Notes: generated from the sequence alone by a model not told the origin. 64,000 nucleotides of DNA from Mycobacterium malmoense (GCF_019645855.1 NZ_CP080999.1:3658001-3722000); one strand, 5' to 3'; positions 17,366 to 26,392 are shown, numbered from the stretch's first letter. Numbers and translations: made by a program.

Positions 17366-18055
17366 TCAGCCGTGGCCGAAGACCGACGCGATCAGGTGCT
17401 CCGGGGCGCCCAGTCCGCCCAGGCAGAAACGCAGCGCGGCTTCCCGGGCTTTGGCGTGATCGCAGTCCCCGGTGGCCCATTGCCGTTCGACGCATGCCCA
17501 TATCGCGCCGTGCAACAACTCCGCGTGGGTCAGCGGGTCGGTCTTGGTGAAAATCCCCTGCCGCTGGCCGAGTTCGAGCTGGTCGATGAGCGGCGTCAAC
17601 ATCTCCCGGTATGCCGGGCTCACCACCGCGGGGGCGGCGAACATCTGTGACTGCGCTTCGAGCGACAGGACGCGCAGGTCGGACCGAACGGTCTCGTCGA
17701 AGGCGAGATCGAGCCGGCCGTCGATCCAGGCCGCCACCGCCGCAACCGGGTTCGACGCCGCCGCCATCTTGCGGCGCAATCGCCGCATCTCGACGCGCGC
17801 CATCTCCAGGAACACCGCTTGTATGAGTTGGTCTTTCGAGTCGAAATGTCGATAAAAGGCGCGTGTGCCCAGCTTTGCGCGGGCCAGGACGTCGGCCACC
17901 GTCAGCGCGTGTACGCCGCGTTCGCGAATGATCTTTGACGCCGCGGAGAACAACGCGCCTCGCGTGCCGGCGTCCGGGCGCAGCCTCTCGCGTCCTCGCC
18001 GTGCCGCAACCGAACTCGCGGTCGTCGAAGCGGCCTCCGGCTCAACCCGTGGCAT
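17366..18055 (-). CDS. TetR-family transcriptional regulator
   Basis: I prefer ATG 18055 (MPRVEPEAAS) over a start four codons earlier; both overlap the end of the sulfotransferase gene. The TetR helix-turn-helix covers roughly residues 30-80: LFSAASKIIRERGVHALTVADVLARAKLGTRAFYRHFDSKDQL in overlapping segments. The C-terminal ligand domain (about 150 residues) ends with HLIASVFGHG. It is embedded in a transcript whose promoter has one of the six shared operators, so autoregulation is plausible. This makes it a leading candidate for the protein that binds the CTAT-N10-WTAG sites. Confidence 0.88.
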   Translation of the reverse strand: MPRVEPEAASTTASSVAARRGRERLRPDAGTRGALFSAASKIIRERGVHALTVADVLARAKLGTRAFYRHFDSKDQLIQAVFLEMARVEMRRLRRKMAAASNPVAAVAAWIDGRLDLAFDETVRSDLRVLSLEAQSQMFAAPAVVSPAYREMLTPLIDQLELGQRQGIFTKTDPLTHAELLHGAIWACVERQWATGDCDHAKAREAALRFCLGGLGAPEHLIASVFGHG

Positions 18056-19187
18056 CGTACGTCGCAAGGTAGTCGGCGAAGTGTTGGCGGACGCGCTCGG
18101 GCGTCAGCCCGTAGTCGAGCAGTTCATAGTCGTGGGCACCGCGTGCTCCCGGCGTGTGGTGGCCGGCCCACCGCCGCACGGACCGGTGGGTGTCGTCGGT
18201 GAAGCTCAGGCCGAGTTGGTCGTAACCCTTCTGCAGCGTGTTCACCGGGTCGGTCTGCAACTCGGCGAAAGAGACGTCGGCGAAGCGGTTGTCGCCGAAC
18301 CGCTTCCGAAAGTCCATCGCCCTGCGAACGCCTTCCGCCCAGCACCGAAGTTGCTCGTCGCCGAGCTCCTCGGGATCGTCGCGGTCGCTGCTCCAGCTGC
18401 GGACATACCGGATGAGGCTGCACACCGACCCCATCACGTTCGCCGGATCGCGGTGGCTCCACATGAATTTCGCTTCCGGGTAGGCGGCGACGAGCGCGTC
18501 GAGCGAGAACATGTGCACCGGCGTCTTGAGATGCCACAAGTTGGGCGGACAGTGCCACTGGAGGAGCTTGAGCACTCGCCGGTGATACGTGTACGTCTCA
18601 CGCATGTCGCAAGCCAGGACCCAGTCCAGGTACCGCGGGACGCGCACGACCCCGTCGAAATGCACCGTACGGAAGCTCATTCCCATGAGGTCCTGGCATT
18701 CGGTCGCCGCGGTGGCTTCGGAGTTGTACAGGGTTTTCATCCGCGGGAACATGTCGTTCAGCATGTCCAGACCCGCCTGGGCCTGTGCGATGCGAGAGTC
18801 GTCGTGTTGAGTGGCCGCCTCGGGCGGCGGTGTCGGGGCCTGCGACTCCCACATCCGCAGCGAGCGGAACTGGGGATCGGCCCCCACCAGTTGGCTGAGA
18901 GCCGTTGTCCCCGTGCGCGGTAGACCGATGATGAAGACCGGTCCCTCAACCACCCCGTCGTCGATCTCCGGGTGTCGCCGGCAGGCGTCTTCGATCTTCA
19001 GGCGTTGGATGAGGGCGTTGCTGATGGTCGCGTGCTGGATCACCTCGCCGACCTCGCTCAGGCCGGCCTCGGCGTTCAGCGCCTCGACGATGCGTTCGAG
19101 GCCCTCGCGGTAATAGTGCGAGCCGAAGTCGTCGAGGCCGGTGGCCGCGCGCGCGCCCGCCTCGAGTTCGTCGGCCGAGAAACTCAC
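18042..19187 (-). CDS. PAPS-dependent sulfotransferase family protein
   Basis: GTG 19187 overlaps the upstream stop as GTGA, giving 381 residues; in-frame codons farther upstream are out-of-register noise. The 5'-phosphosulfate loop is PVFIIGLPRTGTT (about residues 83-95), and the 3'-phosphate region is MWSHRDPANVMGSVCSL. The family transfers sulfate from PAPS to an alcohol or carbohydrate. Its presence amid catabolic oxidoreductases is unusual: sulfation may detoxify or tag a hydroxylated intermediate, or the family member may have another role. It sits between a DUF1214 protein and the TetR gene, all co-directional. Confidence 0.85.
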   Translation of the reverse strand: MSFSADELEAGARAATGLDDFGSHYYREGLERIVEALNAEAGLSEVGEVIQHATISNALIQRLKIEDACRRHPEIDDGVVEGPVFIIGLPRTGTTALSQLVGADPQFRSLRMWESQAPTPPPEAATQHDDSRIAQAQAGLDMLNDMFPRMKTLYNSEATAATECQDLMGMSFRTVHFDGVVRVPRYLDWVLACDMRETYTYHRRVLKLLQWHCPPNLWHLKTPVHMFSLDALVAAYPEAKFMWSHRDPANVMGSVCSLIRYVRSWSSDRDDPEELGDEQLRCWAEGVRRAMDFRKRFGDNRFADVSFAELQTDPVNTLQKGYDQLGLSFTDDTHRSVRRWAGHHTPGARGAHDYELLDYGLTPERVRQHFADYLATYDATG

Positions 19188-20416
19188 CGCGCGAACCTCG
19201 CGTGCACGGCCCGGCGGCGCGCCGCAATGATTGCCGCCCGTTCCGCGGCCGTGACCGTCTTGGTGCCTGCGGGCAGCGCCGATGCGACGTCGTCGAACTT
19301 CGCCACGCGCGTGCTCGGCGTTGGGGCGGTGTCGGTGCGCACGCAGCGCAGGATCATCGCACCGTTGCTGTATCCGGCGGTGTCGAGCCAATTCGCCACG
19401 CCGGGGTCGCGCGAGCACACGACGGTGCGAACAAGCCCGTCGGGGTCGACGACGGCTTGATGCGCGTTCAGGCTGGACTGGTGGCGGCCGTAATGGATTG
19501 TCTCCCACCATGGATTGCCCAGCGAGTAGCTCCAGTAGACGCCGTTGGGCGGCTTCACCTCGAGGATCAGCGCCTCGTCCGGCTGGAGTTCCCAGCGTCC
19601 GATGACCGGCCGGTTTTCGGCCGCGCCGCCCACCGAGGAGAGGTTCATCGGGGCCAGGAACCCGTTGGCGGTCGGCGTGCCACCCCAGTCGTGGAAGAAC
19701 TTCAGGTTGGCGTACACGAACTCGCCCAGCGCCACCAGTTGCCGCGAGATCGCCGCGTCCCGGTCGATCGTGCGGCGTTCGCGCTCTGAGCCGCCGCCGA
19801 TCCGTTCGATCCGCAACGACGAAGGAACCTCGGTGTCCCAGTCGTAGAAGAAGTGGCGGACAACCAAAGTGGGGTTGTCGCCGTCGATCCGCATCCAGTT
19901 TCCCGCGCGCTCATCCGCGGAGATGATCATTTCGAAGTTGCCCTCGGGATCCACCTCGAGCTCGTCGACCAGGACGTTGGCCGTCGCGACGATCCCATCC
20001 ATCGTCTGCAGCCCGACGTAGCGGGCGGTGCCGCGGTTGCCGAATAGCCGATAGGTCTCGCCGGCCCGCATCATCGCGCGGGTGTAGATCGCGTCGGGAC
20101 AATCCATACCCCAGGTCAGGACGTCGTCGGTGGAAGTCCGTGAGACGGCCAGGATCGGATCCGGATCGAATCGCAGCGCCTCGTCGATGCCGATTGCGGC
20201 CAGCACCAACAGATGTCGCAGACCGGAAGCGAGGTCAAGCCCGTTATGCGCGAAGGGGCTGGCGGTCACCAGTTCCGCCGCCGCCGCCAACCGGCCGAGC
20301 AGGTGCGCCCATCCCCGCGCCGGATCGAGCTCGTCGGCGTCAGCGGCCTCCGACAACGACGCCTCGGCGATGGAAAACGGCAACCACGCCGCGGGATTCG
20401 CCGTCCGGCCGCTCAT
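19184..20416 (-). CDS. DUF1214 domain protein
   Basis: The 410-residue protein carries a C-terminal DUF1214 domain, recognisable by LILEVKPPNGVYWSYSLGNP and WWETIHYGRHQSSLN. The N-terminal half is helical and lacks a signal peptide. DUF1214 proteins have no settled function but often lie in steroid, alkane or aromatic degradation clusters. It is the first gene of the transcript that continues with the sulfotransferase (GTGA overlap), TetR and SDR genes. Operator site c lies in the 207-bp gap shared with the divergent P450. Confidence 0.8.
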   Translation of the reverse strand: MSGRTANPAAWLPFSIAEASLSEAADADELDPARGWAHLLGRLAAAAELVTASPFAHNGLDLASGLRHLLVLAAIGIDEALRFDPDPILAVSRTSTDDVLTWGMDCPDAIYTRAMMRAGETYRLFGNRGTARYVGLQTMDGIVATANVLVDELEVDPEGNFEMIISADERAGNWMRIDGDNPTLVVRHFFYDWDTEVPSSLRIERIGGGSERERRTIDRDAAISRQLVALGEFVYANLKFFHDWGGTPTANGFLAPMNLSSVGGAAENRPVIGRWELQPDEALILEVKPPNGVYWSYSLGNPWWETIHYGRHQSSLNAHQAVVDPDGLVRTVVCSRDPGVANWLDTAGYSNGAMILRCVRTDTAPTPSTRVAKFDDVASALPAGTKTVTAAERAAIIAARRRAVHARFAR

Positions 20417-20549
20417 CTGTCCAGCTCACTCATCGACATCCTGACACCTATTTTCGAAAACGGTATTTTCGATTTGAGCGTCCCTGAACTATCACACCGG
20501 ACGGCGCGTCTGTCAACATCCGGTCCCCGTCGACTTGACGCCTTCCTAT

Positions 20550-20569
20550 GCTTAAATAGCAAAGATAGC
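20550..20569. promoter_or_regulatory. Regulon operator, site c
   Basis: GCTTAAATAGCAAAGATAGC has one exact half-site (ATAGC) and one with a transposed pair (GCTTA for GCTAT), again with a 10-bp spacer. It lies between the DUF1214 gene and the P450 gene, 54 bp before the P450 ATG. Confidence 0.6.
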
Positions 20570-20623
20570 GGCTTTGGCGCCATTTGCTATCCGCGGCCGC
20601 TGCGCACGAAACGAGGGCGACCC

Positions 20624-21868
20624 ATGACGACGACGGCTCACATCGACCTCTCCGATTTCACGCTGTGGCACAACGGCTTTCCGGACGAGCTGTTTGCCGA
20701 GCTACGACGCAGCCGGCCGCTTTTCCGGCACGACCTCACCCCCGGTGTCGCCAAGATCGGCATCCAGCGCGACTTCTGGATAACCACCAAGCACCGGCAC
20801 ACGGTGCGCCTGCACCGCGATGCGGATTCGTTCACCGCGGTCGACGGTCCCCTCATCCAGCCGGTCGGCATGTTCTCGGCGTATCCAACGATCATCAACA
20901 TGGATCCGCCGGAGCTGAACAAACGCCGCAAGCTCATCTCCAACGCGTTCAACCCGCGGGCGATCGCCAAACTCGAGGACGGCATCCGGGCGCGCGCGGC
21001 GCGGATGATCGACCATCTGCTCGCCGAGGGCGGCGGCGACTGGATCACCGACGTCGCCGACGCGCTGCCGATGACGGTCATCGGCGACATCATCGGCATC
21101 CCGGAATCCGACCGGCCGCGAATCTTCGATTGCCTGGACCGCATCCTGAAGGCCAACGCGGTCGGCGCGCGGCCGAGCTGGCAGGACTATACCGATCTCT
21201 ACGCCACCATCTTCGGGTACGCGATGGAGCTCACCGCGGACAAGCGGCGCAATCCCACCGACGACATCTGGAGCACGCTGGCGACCGCGGTGATCACCGG
21301 CGAAGACGGCGAGCAATTCAGCCTGCCCGCCAACGAACTCGAGTTCTTCTTCTTCGTGCTGGCGTTCGCCGGCAGCGACACCACCAAGAATGCGCTGGCC
21401 GCCGGGGTGCAGGCGTTCGTGCGGAACCCGGAGCAGATCGAGCGGTATCGCGAGCGGGAGGCGTTGCGGCCCAGCGCCATTGAGGAGGTGTTGCGCTGGG
21501 CGTCACCGGTGGCGTACTGGACGCGCACCGCGAAGGTCGACGTCGAGATGGACGGCCAGCGCATCGCGCGGGGCGAGCGGGTGGTGTCGATGCTGCGTTC
21601 GGCGAACCGCGACGAGGAGGTCTTCGACTCACCGTTCACCTTCGACATCGGCCGTCAGCCCAACCCGCAGGTGGCGTTCGGCGGTGGCGGACCGCACCAC
21701 TGCCTGGGCGCCATGCTCGCGCGCGCGGAACTTCGCGCCGTGTTCGACGAACTGCTGCTGCGCTGCGACGGCATCGAACTCGGCCCGGCCACGGTGGCCC
21801 ACCCGAACCTGCTCACCAACATGTCGATCTACGACGAGATGGCGATCTCGCTGTCCGAGCGGCGATAG
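20624..21868 (+). CDS. Cytochrome P450 (CYP124/125/142-like)
   Basis: I start at ATG 20624, which follows a GAGGGCGA purine stretch; upstream in-frame codons overlap the divergent gene. The 414-residue P450 has the I-helix AGSDTT (249-254), the K-helix E288-x2-R291, and the haem-binding FGGGGPHHCLG with Cys360. The double-Gly, HHC loop resembles mycobacterial CYP124, CYP125 and CYP142, which oxidise methyl-branched or sterol side chains. The ferredoxin gene just downstream (convergent) is the likely electron donor. Operator site c controls the promoter. The substrate is unknown. Confidence 0.92.
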   Translation: MTTTAHIDLSDFTLWHNGFPDELFAELRRSRPLFRHDLTPGVAKIGIQRDFWITTKHRHTVRLHRDADSFTAVDGPLIQPVGMFSAYPTIINMDPPELNKRRKLISNAFNPRAIAKLEDGIRARAARMIDHLLAEGGGDWITDVADALPMTVIGDIIGIPESDRPRIFDCLDRILKANAVGARPSWQDYTDLYATIFGYAMELTADKRRNPTDDIWSTLATAVITGEDGEQFSLPANELEFFFFVLAFAGSDTTKNALAAGVQAFVRNPEQIERYREREALRPSAIEEVLRWASPVAYWTRTAKVDVEMDGQRIARGERVVSMLRSANRDEEVFDSPFTFDIGRQPNPQVAFGGGGPHHCLGAMLARAELRAVFDELLLRCDGIELGPATVAHPNLLTNMSIYDEMAISLSERR

Positions 21869-21892
21869 GTCAGTAGGGCGCCTCGTTACGCC

Positions 21893-22084
21893 TCAGTCGC
21901 TCAGCCGCAGCGCGGCCTTGGGGCACTGGTCCACCGCGGCGCGCACGTCGATCTCCAGGCGCGGCGGCACCGGGCCGTCCGCGATCTGCACCACGTCGGC
22001 GTCGCCCAGTTCAAATACCTCCGGGGCGAGCGATTCGCAGAAACCATTGGCCTCACACAAGTTCTCGTCGACCGTCACGCGCAT
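21893..22084 (-). CDS. Small 3Fe-4S ferredoxin
   Basis: The 63-residue protein has the mycobacterial P450-type ferredoxin pattern: C10-x5-C16 and C54-Pro55 for a 3Fe-4S cluster. The variable residue in the motif (C-x2-X-x2-C) is Asn13, where many others have His. It is encoded convergently with the P450 (24-bp gap) and would pass electrons to it. No ferredoxin reductase is present in the window, so a reductase from elsewhere must be shared. Confidence 0.93.
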   Translation of the reverse strand: MRVTVDENLCEANGFCESLAPEVFELGDADVVQIADGPVPPRLEIDVRAAVDQCPKAALRLSD

Positions 22085-22295
22085 GCCTCATAGTCTAGGC
22101 TTTGGCGTTTTGCGATGGGTGTTCGGCTCAGCCGATGGGCCGACCAGCGTTGCCGAAGTGGTCTGGTCGGCGAGTTCGTCGGCATCATCGCTCCCTAAAG
22201 GGTAATCAACGATACGTCTGGTCATCATGTGGCCATTGGTGCGTTATGCGCGATAGTCCGCGATAGTCCATGCCACCATGTCGTCGACGACGCGC

Positions 22296-22352
22296 CGAGA
22301 TCGACGTTATCGTGGGAAAGTTCGAGTAAGTGGCGCGCTAACGTCGATCTCG
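22296..22352. repeat. Perfect 14-bp inverted repeat in an intergenic gap
   Basis: Arms CGAGATCGACGTTA (22296-22309) and its exact reverse complement (22339-22352) are separated by 29 nt. They lie between the ferredoxin start and the end of the CoA-transferase gene, 25 bp beyond the transferase stop. It could be a terminator for the transferase or a dispersed small repeat. A tandem GCGATAGTCC duplication lies just upstream (about 22249-22268). Confidence 0.5.
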
Positions 22353-22376
22353 ACGCAGGAAAAGTAGCCTGGGCCG

Positions 22377-24764
22377 CTAGACGCCCTTCGGACGGGTCCC
22401 GATCACCCCGCTGGCCGCCAGGTTCGCCAACTCTTCGTCGGTCAGCCCGCACCGCTCGCGCAGCACCTCGTCATTGTGCTCGCCCAGCCTCGGCGGCGGA
22501 CGCAGCAGCCACCTGTCCTGGCCGGCCAGCTTGGCGAACGGCGGGCACGGATAAAGGCCCGCGCCGGTGCTCGGGTGGTCCAGGGCCTCGAAGAAGCCCC
22601 GGTCGAGCAGCTGGGGATTCTCGGTCACCAACGACGGCGACACCACGGGCGCGGCGGGAATACCGGCGCCGGCCAAGCGCTCCACCGCCGATTCCCGCGG
22701 TTGCCCGGCGAACCAATCCCGCAGCCGGCGATCGACGTCGTCGGCTCGCTCCCGCTGGCCGGCGACGGTGGCCAGGCTCTCGTCGCACCAGTCGGGTCGA
22801 CCCATCACGTCGACCAGCGCGCGCCATTGCCGGTCGTCGCGCACGGTGACCGCGATCCAGTCGTCGTCGGAGCCGGCGCACCGGTAGATGTTCTGGATCG
22901 ACTCGCCGTGGCCGCGGTTGCCCCGCCGGCTCAGCGTCACCCCGAAGACCTCGGATTCGATCGCCTGTATCGCGGTGGCGTTGAGCACGGTTTCGAGCAT
23001 CGGCAGCTCGACCAGCTGCCCGGATCCGGTGCGTTCGGCGAAGTTCAGCGCCGCCAGCACGGCGAACGCGGCGTGCACGCCGGCCAGCGGATCGCAGGCG
23101 CCGCGCGGCGTCACCGGCGGGGCCTCCGGCAGCCCGGTCACCCAGGCCAGGCCGGCGATCTGCTCCATGGTGGGCGCGAATCCGACCCGCTCGCGCCACG
23201 GGCCGTCCAGCCCGAACGCGGGCATCCGGGCGACGACGAGTCTGGGGTTGACGTCGAGCAGCACGTCGGCGGTGAGCCCGAACTGGTCCATGACGCGCGG
23301 GGAGAAGTTCTCGATGACGACGTCGGCGCCGGCCGCCAGCTTGAGGAACAGCCTACGTCCTTCACTAGAGCCCAAATCCAGTGTGACCGAACGCTTGTTG
23401 GTGTTCATGGCGTGGAACACCCAGCCGTATTCCCACCAGTCGTCGACGTCGGTGCGCATCCCGCCCGAGTAGCGAATGCCGTCGGGCCGCTGTATCGACT
23501 CCACCTTGATGACGTCGGCGCCGAACGCGGCCAGCAGGTGGGTCGCCGCGGGCCCGGCCCAGAACGCGGTCAGGTCGACGACGCGAACGCCCGCCAGCGG
23601 CAATCCGTGTGACGCCGGCTCAGGCTCGGATGTGCTTCTGCGCCACGGTGATTCGTCGTTGCCCTCGCCGGGAGCGGGGGTGTCGCGCACCGGCGCGGGC
23701 GCGCACGCCGACATCAGCCACGGCGGGCGGGGCTGGCCGAAGCCGGCGGGGTTGCGGACAAACACCCCGCGCTGCCGCACGTACTCCATGTCGCGGATCG
23801 TGGAGCCGTTGCCCAGCGCCGCGATCGGGAGCCGGAACAGTTGCCCGAGTTCGACGACCTCGTCGACGGTCCGTTCGGCCAGCCACGGATGGATCTGTTC
23901 GCGGATCAGGTCGCGGTATTGCCATCGGCCGATCTGGAAACGCAGCTGTTCGATCTCCTCCAGCCGCGGGCACTCGACCATCGCGCAAAAGTCGAGCCAT
24001 TGCTGGCCGGTGACCATGGTGATCCCGACGTAGCCGTCCTTGGCCGGCTCTATCGACGGCACTTCGAGCGTGCGGCGGATCGGCGGCACGCGCAGCAGCT
24101 GCGAGTGCAGCCATTCGCTGCTCTGCATCGCGGTCATCGCCTCGAGCATGGACAGGTCGAGATGCTCGCCGGGGCCGCCGCGTTCGACGCGGCGGCGCGC
24201 GGCCAACGCGCCGAACGCGGCGTACACGCCGCCCATGTACTCCCCCAGGTCGCCGCCGATCGAGATCGGCGGCCCCGCGGGATCGCCGCGAAAGCCGGGC
24301 GAGCCCGCCCACGCCTGCAAGGTGAACTCGCTGGCGGCGCGGTCGGCATGCGGCCCGGCCCAGCCGAAGTCGGAGATCGTGACGATGATCGCCCGCGGCG
24401 ACTCGGCCAGCAGCCGCCGCGGATCGACGCCCAGCGCCGCGGCCCGCGACCGGCCGGCGGTGACGACCACGACGTCGGCGGCGGCCAGTTCGGCGCGGTA
24501 GCGCTCGGAATCCGGAGCGCACGTCAGGCTGCGCTTGCCCGCATTGAGGTAGCTGAAGAACGGCGACGCATCGCCGTCGGCGACCGGCGAACAGGTGGCC
24601 GAATACCGCCGCGACCAATCCCCTTGCGGCGGTTCGATTTTCCGCACCCGCGCCCCGGCGTCGACCAGCAGCTTCCCGCAGTAACCGCCGGCTATCCGGT
24701 CACTGATCTCGACGACACGCAACTCGTGCAGCGGTGTCGGCCGGCTTTCGGACGCGCGACTCAC
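22377..24764 (-). CDS. Two-domain (fused) CaiB/BaiF CoA-transferase
   Basis: GTG 24764 gives 795 residues, twice the usual length of a class III CoA-transferase. Two complete CaiB/BaiF modules are joined: one from about residue 12 to 360 and the second from about 390 to 790. Each keeps the catalytic Asp position (D172 in GGDLGEYMGG; D558 in RGACDPLAG). Such enzymes move CoA between an acyl-CoA and a free acid. In most family members the two chains interlock as a dimer; here the pair is one polypeptide. Operator site d lies only 12 bp upstream, overlapping the promoter shared with the divergent GntR gene. Confidence 0.9.
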   Translation of the reverse strand: MSRASESRPTPLHELRVVEISDRIAGGYCGKLLVDAGARVRKIEPPQGDWSRRYSATCSPVADGDASPFFSYLNAGKRSLTCAPDSERYRAELAAADVVVVTAGRSRAAALGVDPRRLLAESPRAIIVTISDFGWAGPHADRAASEFTLQAWAGSPGFRGDPAGPPISIGGDLGEYMGGVYAAFGALAARRRVERGGPGEHLDLSMLEAMTAMQSSEWLHSQLLRVPPIRRTLEVPSIEPAKDGYVGITMVTGQQWLDFCAMVECPRLEEIEQLRFQIGRWQYRDLIREQIHPWLAERTVDEVVELGQLFRLPIAALGNGSTIRDMEYVRQRGVFVRNPAGFGQPRPPWLMSACAPAPVRDTPAPGEGNDESPWRRSTSEPEPASHGLPLAGVRVVDLTAFWAGPAATHLLAAFGADVIKVESIQRPDGIRYSGGMRTDVDDWWEYGWVFHAMNTNKRSVTLDLGSSEGRRLFLKLAAGADVVIENFSPRVMDQFGLTADVLLDVNPRLVVARMPAFGLDGPWRERVGFAPTMEQIAGLAWVTGLPEAPPVTPRGACDPLAGVHAAFAVLAALNFAERTGSGQLVELPMLETVLNATAIQAIESEVFGVTLSRRGNRGHGESIQNIYRCAGSDDDWIAVTVRDDRQWRALVDVMGRPDWCDESLATVAGQRERADDVDRRLRDWFAGQPRESAVERLAGAGIPAAPVVSPSLVTENPQLLDRGFFEALDHPSTGAGLYPCPPFAKLAGQDRWLLRPPPRLGEHNDEVLRERCGLTDEELANLAASGVIGTRPKGV

Positions 24765-24776
24765 CCGGCTATTTAT

Positions 24777-24796
24777 ACCATTACTGCTAAAATAGC
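24777..24796. promoter_or_regulatory. Regulon operator, site d
   Basis: On the minus strand it reads GCTATTTTAGCAGTAATGGT, with one exact half-site (GCTAT), a degenerate second half (ATGGT), and a core TTAGCAG shared with site a. A second GCTAT begins at 24769 on the plus strand, so two overlapping sites are possible. It lies between the CoA-transferase and GntR genes. Confidence 0.5.
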
Positions 24797-24822
24797 TAAG
24801 CCTGTCGAGTTCTGAGGATTGG

Positions 24823-25656
24823 ATGACCGCCCTGGGAATTGGCCCCGATGCCCGTCGCCGATTGTCGGCGCCGCGGATCGCCGAAATTGTAGCCGACGAG
24901 TTGCGCCGCCAGATCATCGACGGCGAACTCGCCGACGGCGACCTCCTGCCCCGCCAGGAGGTGCTCGTCGAACAGTTCAACGTCAGCCTCGTCTCCCTGC
25001 GGGAGGCGCTGCGGATCCTGGAAACCGAGGGGCTGGTCTCGGTCCGGCGGGGCAACCGCGGCGGCGCCGTCGTGCACGCGCCGGCGAAGACCAGCGCCGC
25101 CTACATGCTCGGCCTGCTGTTGCAGAGCGAGTCCGTGGAGGTCGCCGACCTGGGCATGGCGTTGCAGGAACTCGAGCCCGCCTGCGCCGCGCTGGCGGCC
25201 CAGCGCCCCGACCGCGCGGACACGTTGGTGCCCGAACTCAAGCGGGTCAACGATTCGATGGCCGAACACCTCGACGACGGTCGGCTGTTCACCGAAATAG
25301 GCCGCCAATTCCACGATCTCATCGTCCGGGGCTGCGGAAATCACACGATCATCGCGGTGGTCGGCAGCCTGGAGACGCTGTGGACCAGTCACGAACAGCA
25401 GTGGGCGGACGAGAGCGCGGCGCGCGGCACCTACCCGTCGTTGGCGAAGCGCCGCGCGGTGCTCAGCACGCATGTCAAGCTCGCCGAGACCATCGCGGAG
25501 GGTGACGTCGACCGGGCTCGCCGGATCGCGGGTCGCCATCTCGCCGACACGCAGACCTATGTGCTGTCGGGCCGGCCCGATCAACGCATCTATGCCCTTT
25601 CGCCGCAGGCCCTTTCACGTTCGGGGTCCCGCCCGCGCGACATGCGGCGCCCTTGA
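24823..25656 (+). CDS. GntR-family (FadR/FCD-type) transcriptional regulator
   Basis: The 277-residue protein has an N-terminal GntR winged helix (about 15-85): IVADELRRQIIDGELADGDLL, then VSLREALRILETEGLVSVRRG. The C-terminal FCD domain follows (about 105-245), with the metal-site histidines suggested by GRQFHDLIVRGCGNH and the later STHVKLAETIAEGD. FCD regulators usually sense organic acids or acyl-CoAs. It lies 26 bp downstream of operator site d and is followed after 16 bp by an SDR gene. It is the second candidate for the regulon's controlling protein. Confidence 0.88.
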   Translation: MTALGIGPDARRRLSAPRIAEIVADELRRQIIDGELADGDLLPRQEVLVEQFNVSLVSLREALRILETEGLVSVRRGNRGGAVVHAPAKTSAAYMLGLLLQSESVEVADLGMALQELEPACAALAAQRPDRADTLVPELKRVNDSMAEHLDDGRLFTEIGRQFHDLIVRGCGNHTIIAVVGSLETLWTSHEQQWADESAARGTYPSLAKRRAVLSTHVKLAETIAEGDVDRARRIAGRHLADTQTYVLSGRPDQRIYALSPQALSRSGSRPRDMRRP

Positions 25657-25672
25657 CGCCGCCAGGAACTTG

Positions 25673-26392
25673 ATGTCCCCGCGAACCGCGTTGGTCACCG
25701 GCGGCAGCGGCGGGATCGGAAAGGGGTGCGGCCGCAAGCTCAGCGAGCTGGGCTACGACGTGGTGCTGGCCGCACGACGCGAAGGACCCCTGCGGGCGGC
25801 CGCCGAGGAGATCGGTGCGCGCCATGTCGTGGCCGACGCATCCGATCCCGACGGGTTCTCCGCCGCGATAAGCGCTGTGGAGACGGTCGATCTCGTCGTT
25901 CATGCGGCCGGCGCGCTGGGCGGAACCTACGCGCGCAAGCAAACCTTGGAGCAGTGGCGGGCCATCATGTCCGCCAACCTGGATTCCTGCTTCGTGGTGA
26001 CCGCCGCCGCGCTGCCGCGGATGCGCGCGGGCTCGCGGTTCGTGTTCATCTCGTCGTCGGCGGCGCACGAGCCGATGCCGGCCCGGACGGCGTATTCCGC
26101 ATCGAAAGCCGGCATGAACGCGTTCGCCCGCGCCCTGGCGCTCGAGGTCGACCGTGACGGCATCAGCGTGCACGTCGTCACCCCGGGCCCGGTGGAAACC
26201 GAGATGCTGCAGGACGTTCCCTTCGAGATGTACGCGATCCGGGTGTCCGACGTCGCCGAGGCCGTCGCCTGGCTGGACACCGTCGACCCGTCGGTCGATC
26301 TGCCGGAGATCCGGCTCAGCGCGGTGCAGCGGGGTCCGTTCGCCCGGCCGCCGATCGTGCCTACGGAAGCCCGTCGCCGGCGAAAGACTTGA
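25673..26392 (+). CDS. Short-chain dehydrogenase/reductase
   Basis: ATG 25673 follows an AGGA site and gives 239 residues. The cofactor loop TGGSGGIG is at 9-16, the catalytic serines at about 127-129 (ISSSAAH), and Y141-x3-K145 (YSASK). It continues with the typical TPGPVETEM segment. The end of the protein is Arg-rich. It is likely co-transcribed with the GntR gene. Its last 32 bp overlap the convergent F420-dependent enzyme gene. It probably oxidises a hydroxyacyl-CoA or cyclic alcohol in the pathway. Confidence 0.88.
   Translation: MSPRTALVTGGSGGIGKGCGRKLSELGYDVVLAARREGPLRAAAEEIGARHVVADASDPDGFSAAISAVETVDLVVHAAGALGGTYARKQTLEQWRAIMSANLDSCFVVTAAALPRMRAGSRFVFISSSAAHEPMPARTAYSASKAGMNAFARALALEVDRDGISVHVVTPGPVETEMLQDVPFEMYAIRVSDVAEAVAWLDTVDPSVDLPEIRLSAVQRGPFARPPIVPTEARRRRKT

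Noticed and set aside
20448..20485. CCTATTTTCGAAAACGGTAT near the DUF1214 start as an operator
   Set aside because: The second half is a direct, not inverted, copy. It may be promoter sequence, but it does not fit the motif.
23841..24815. Plus-strand frame of 324 codons
   Set aside because: It is antisense to the CoA-transferase gene and lacks any family motif.
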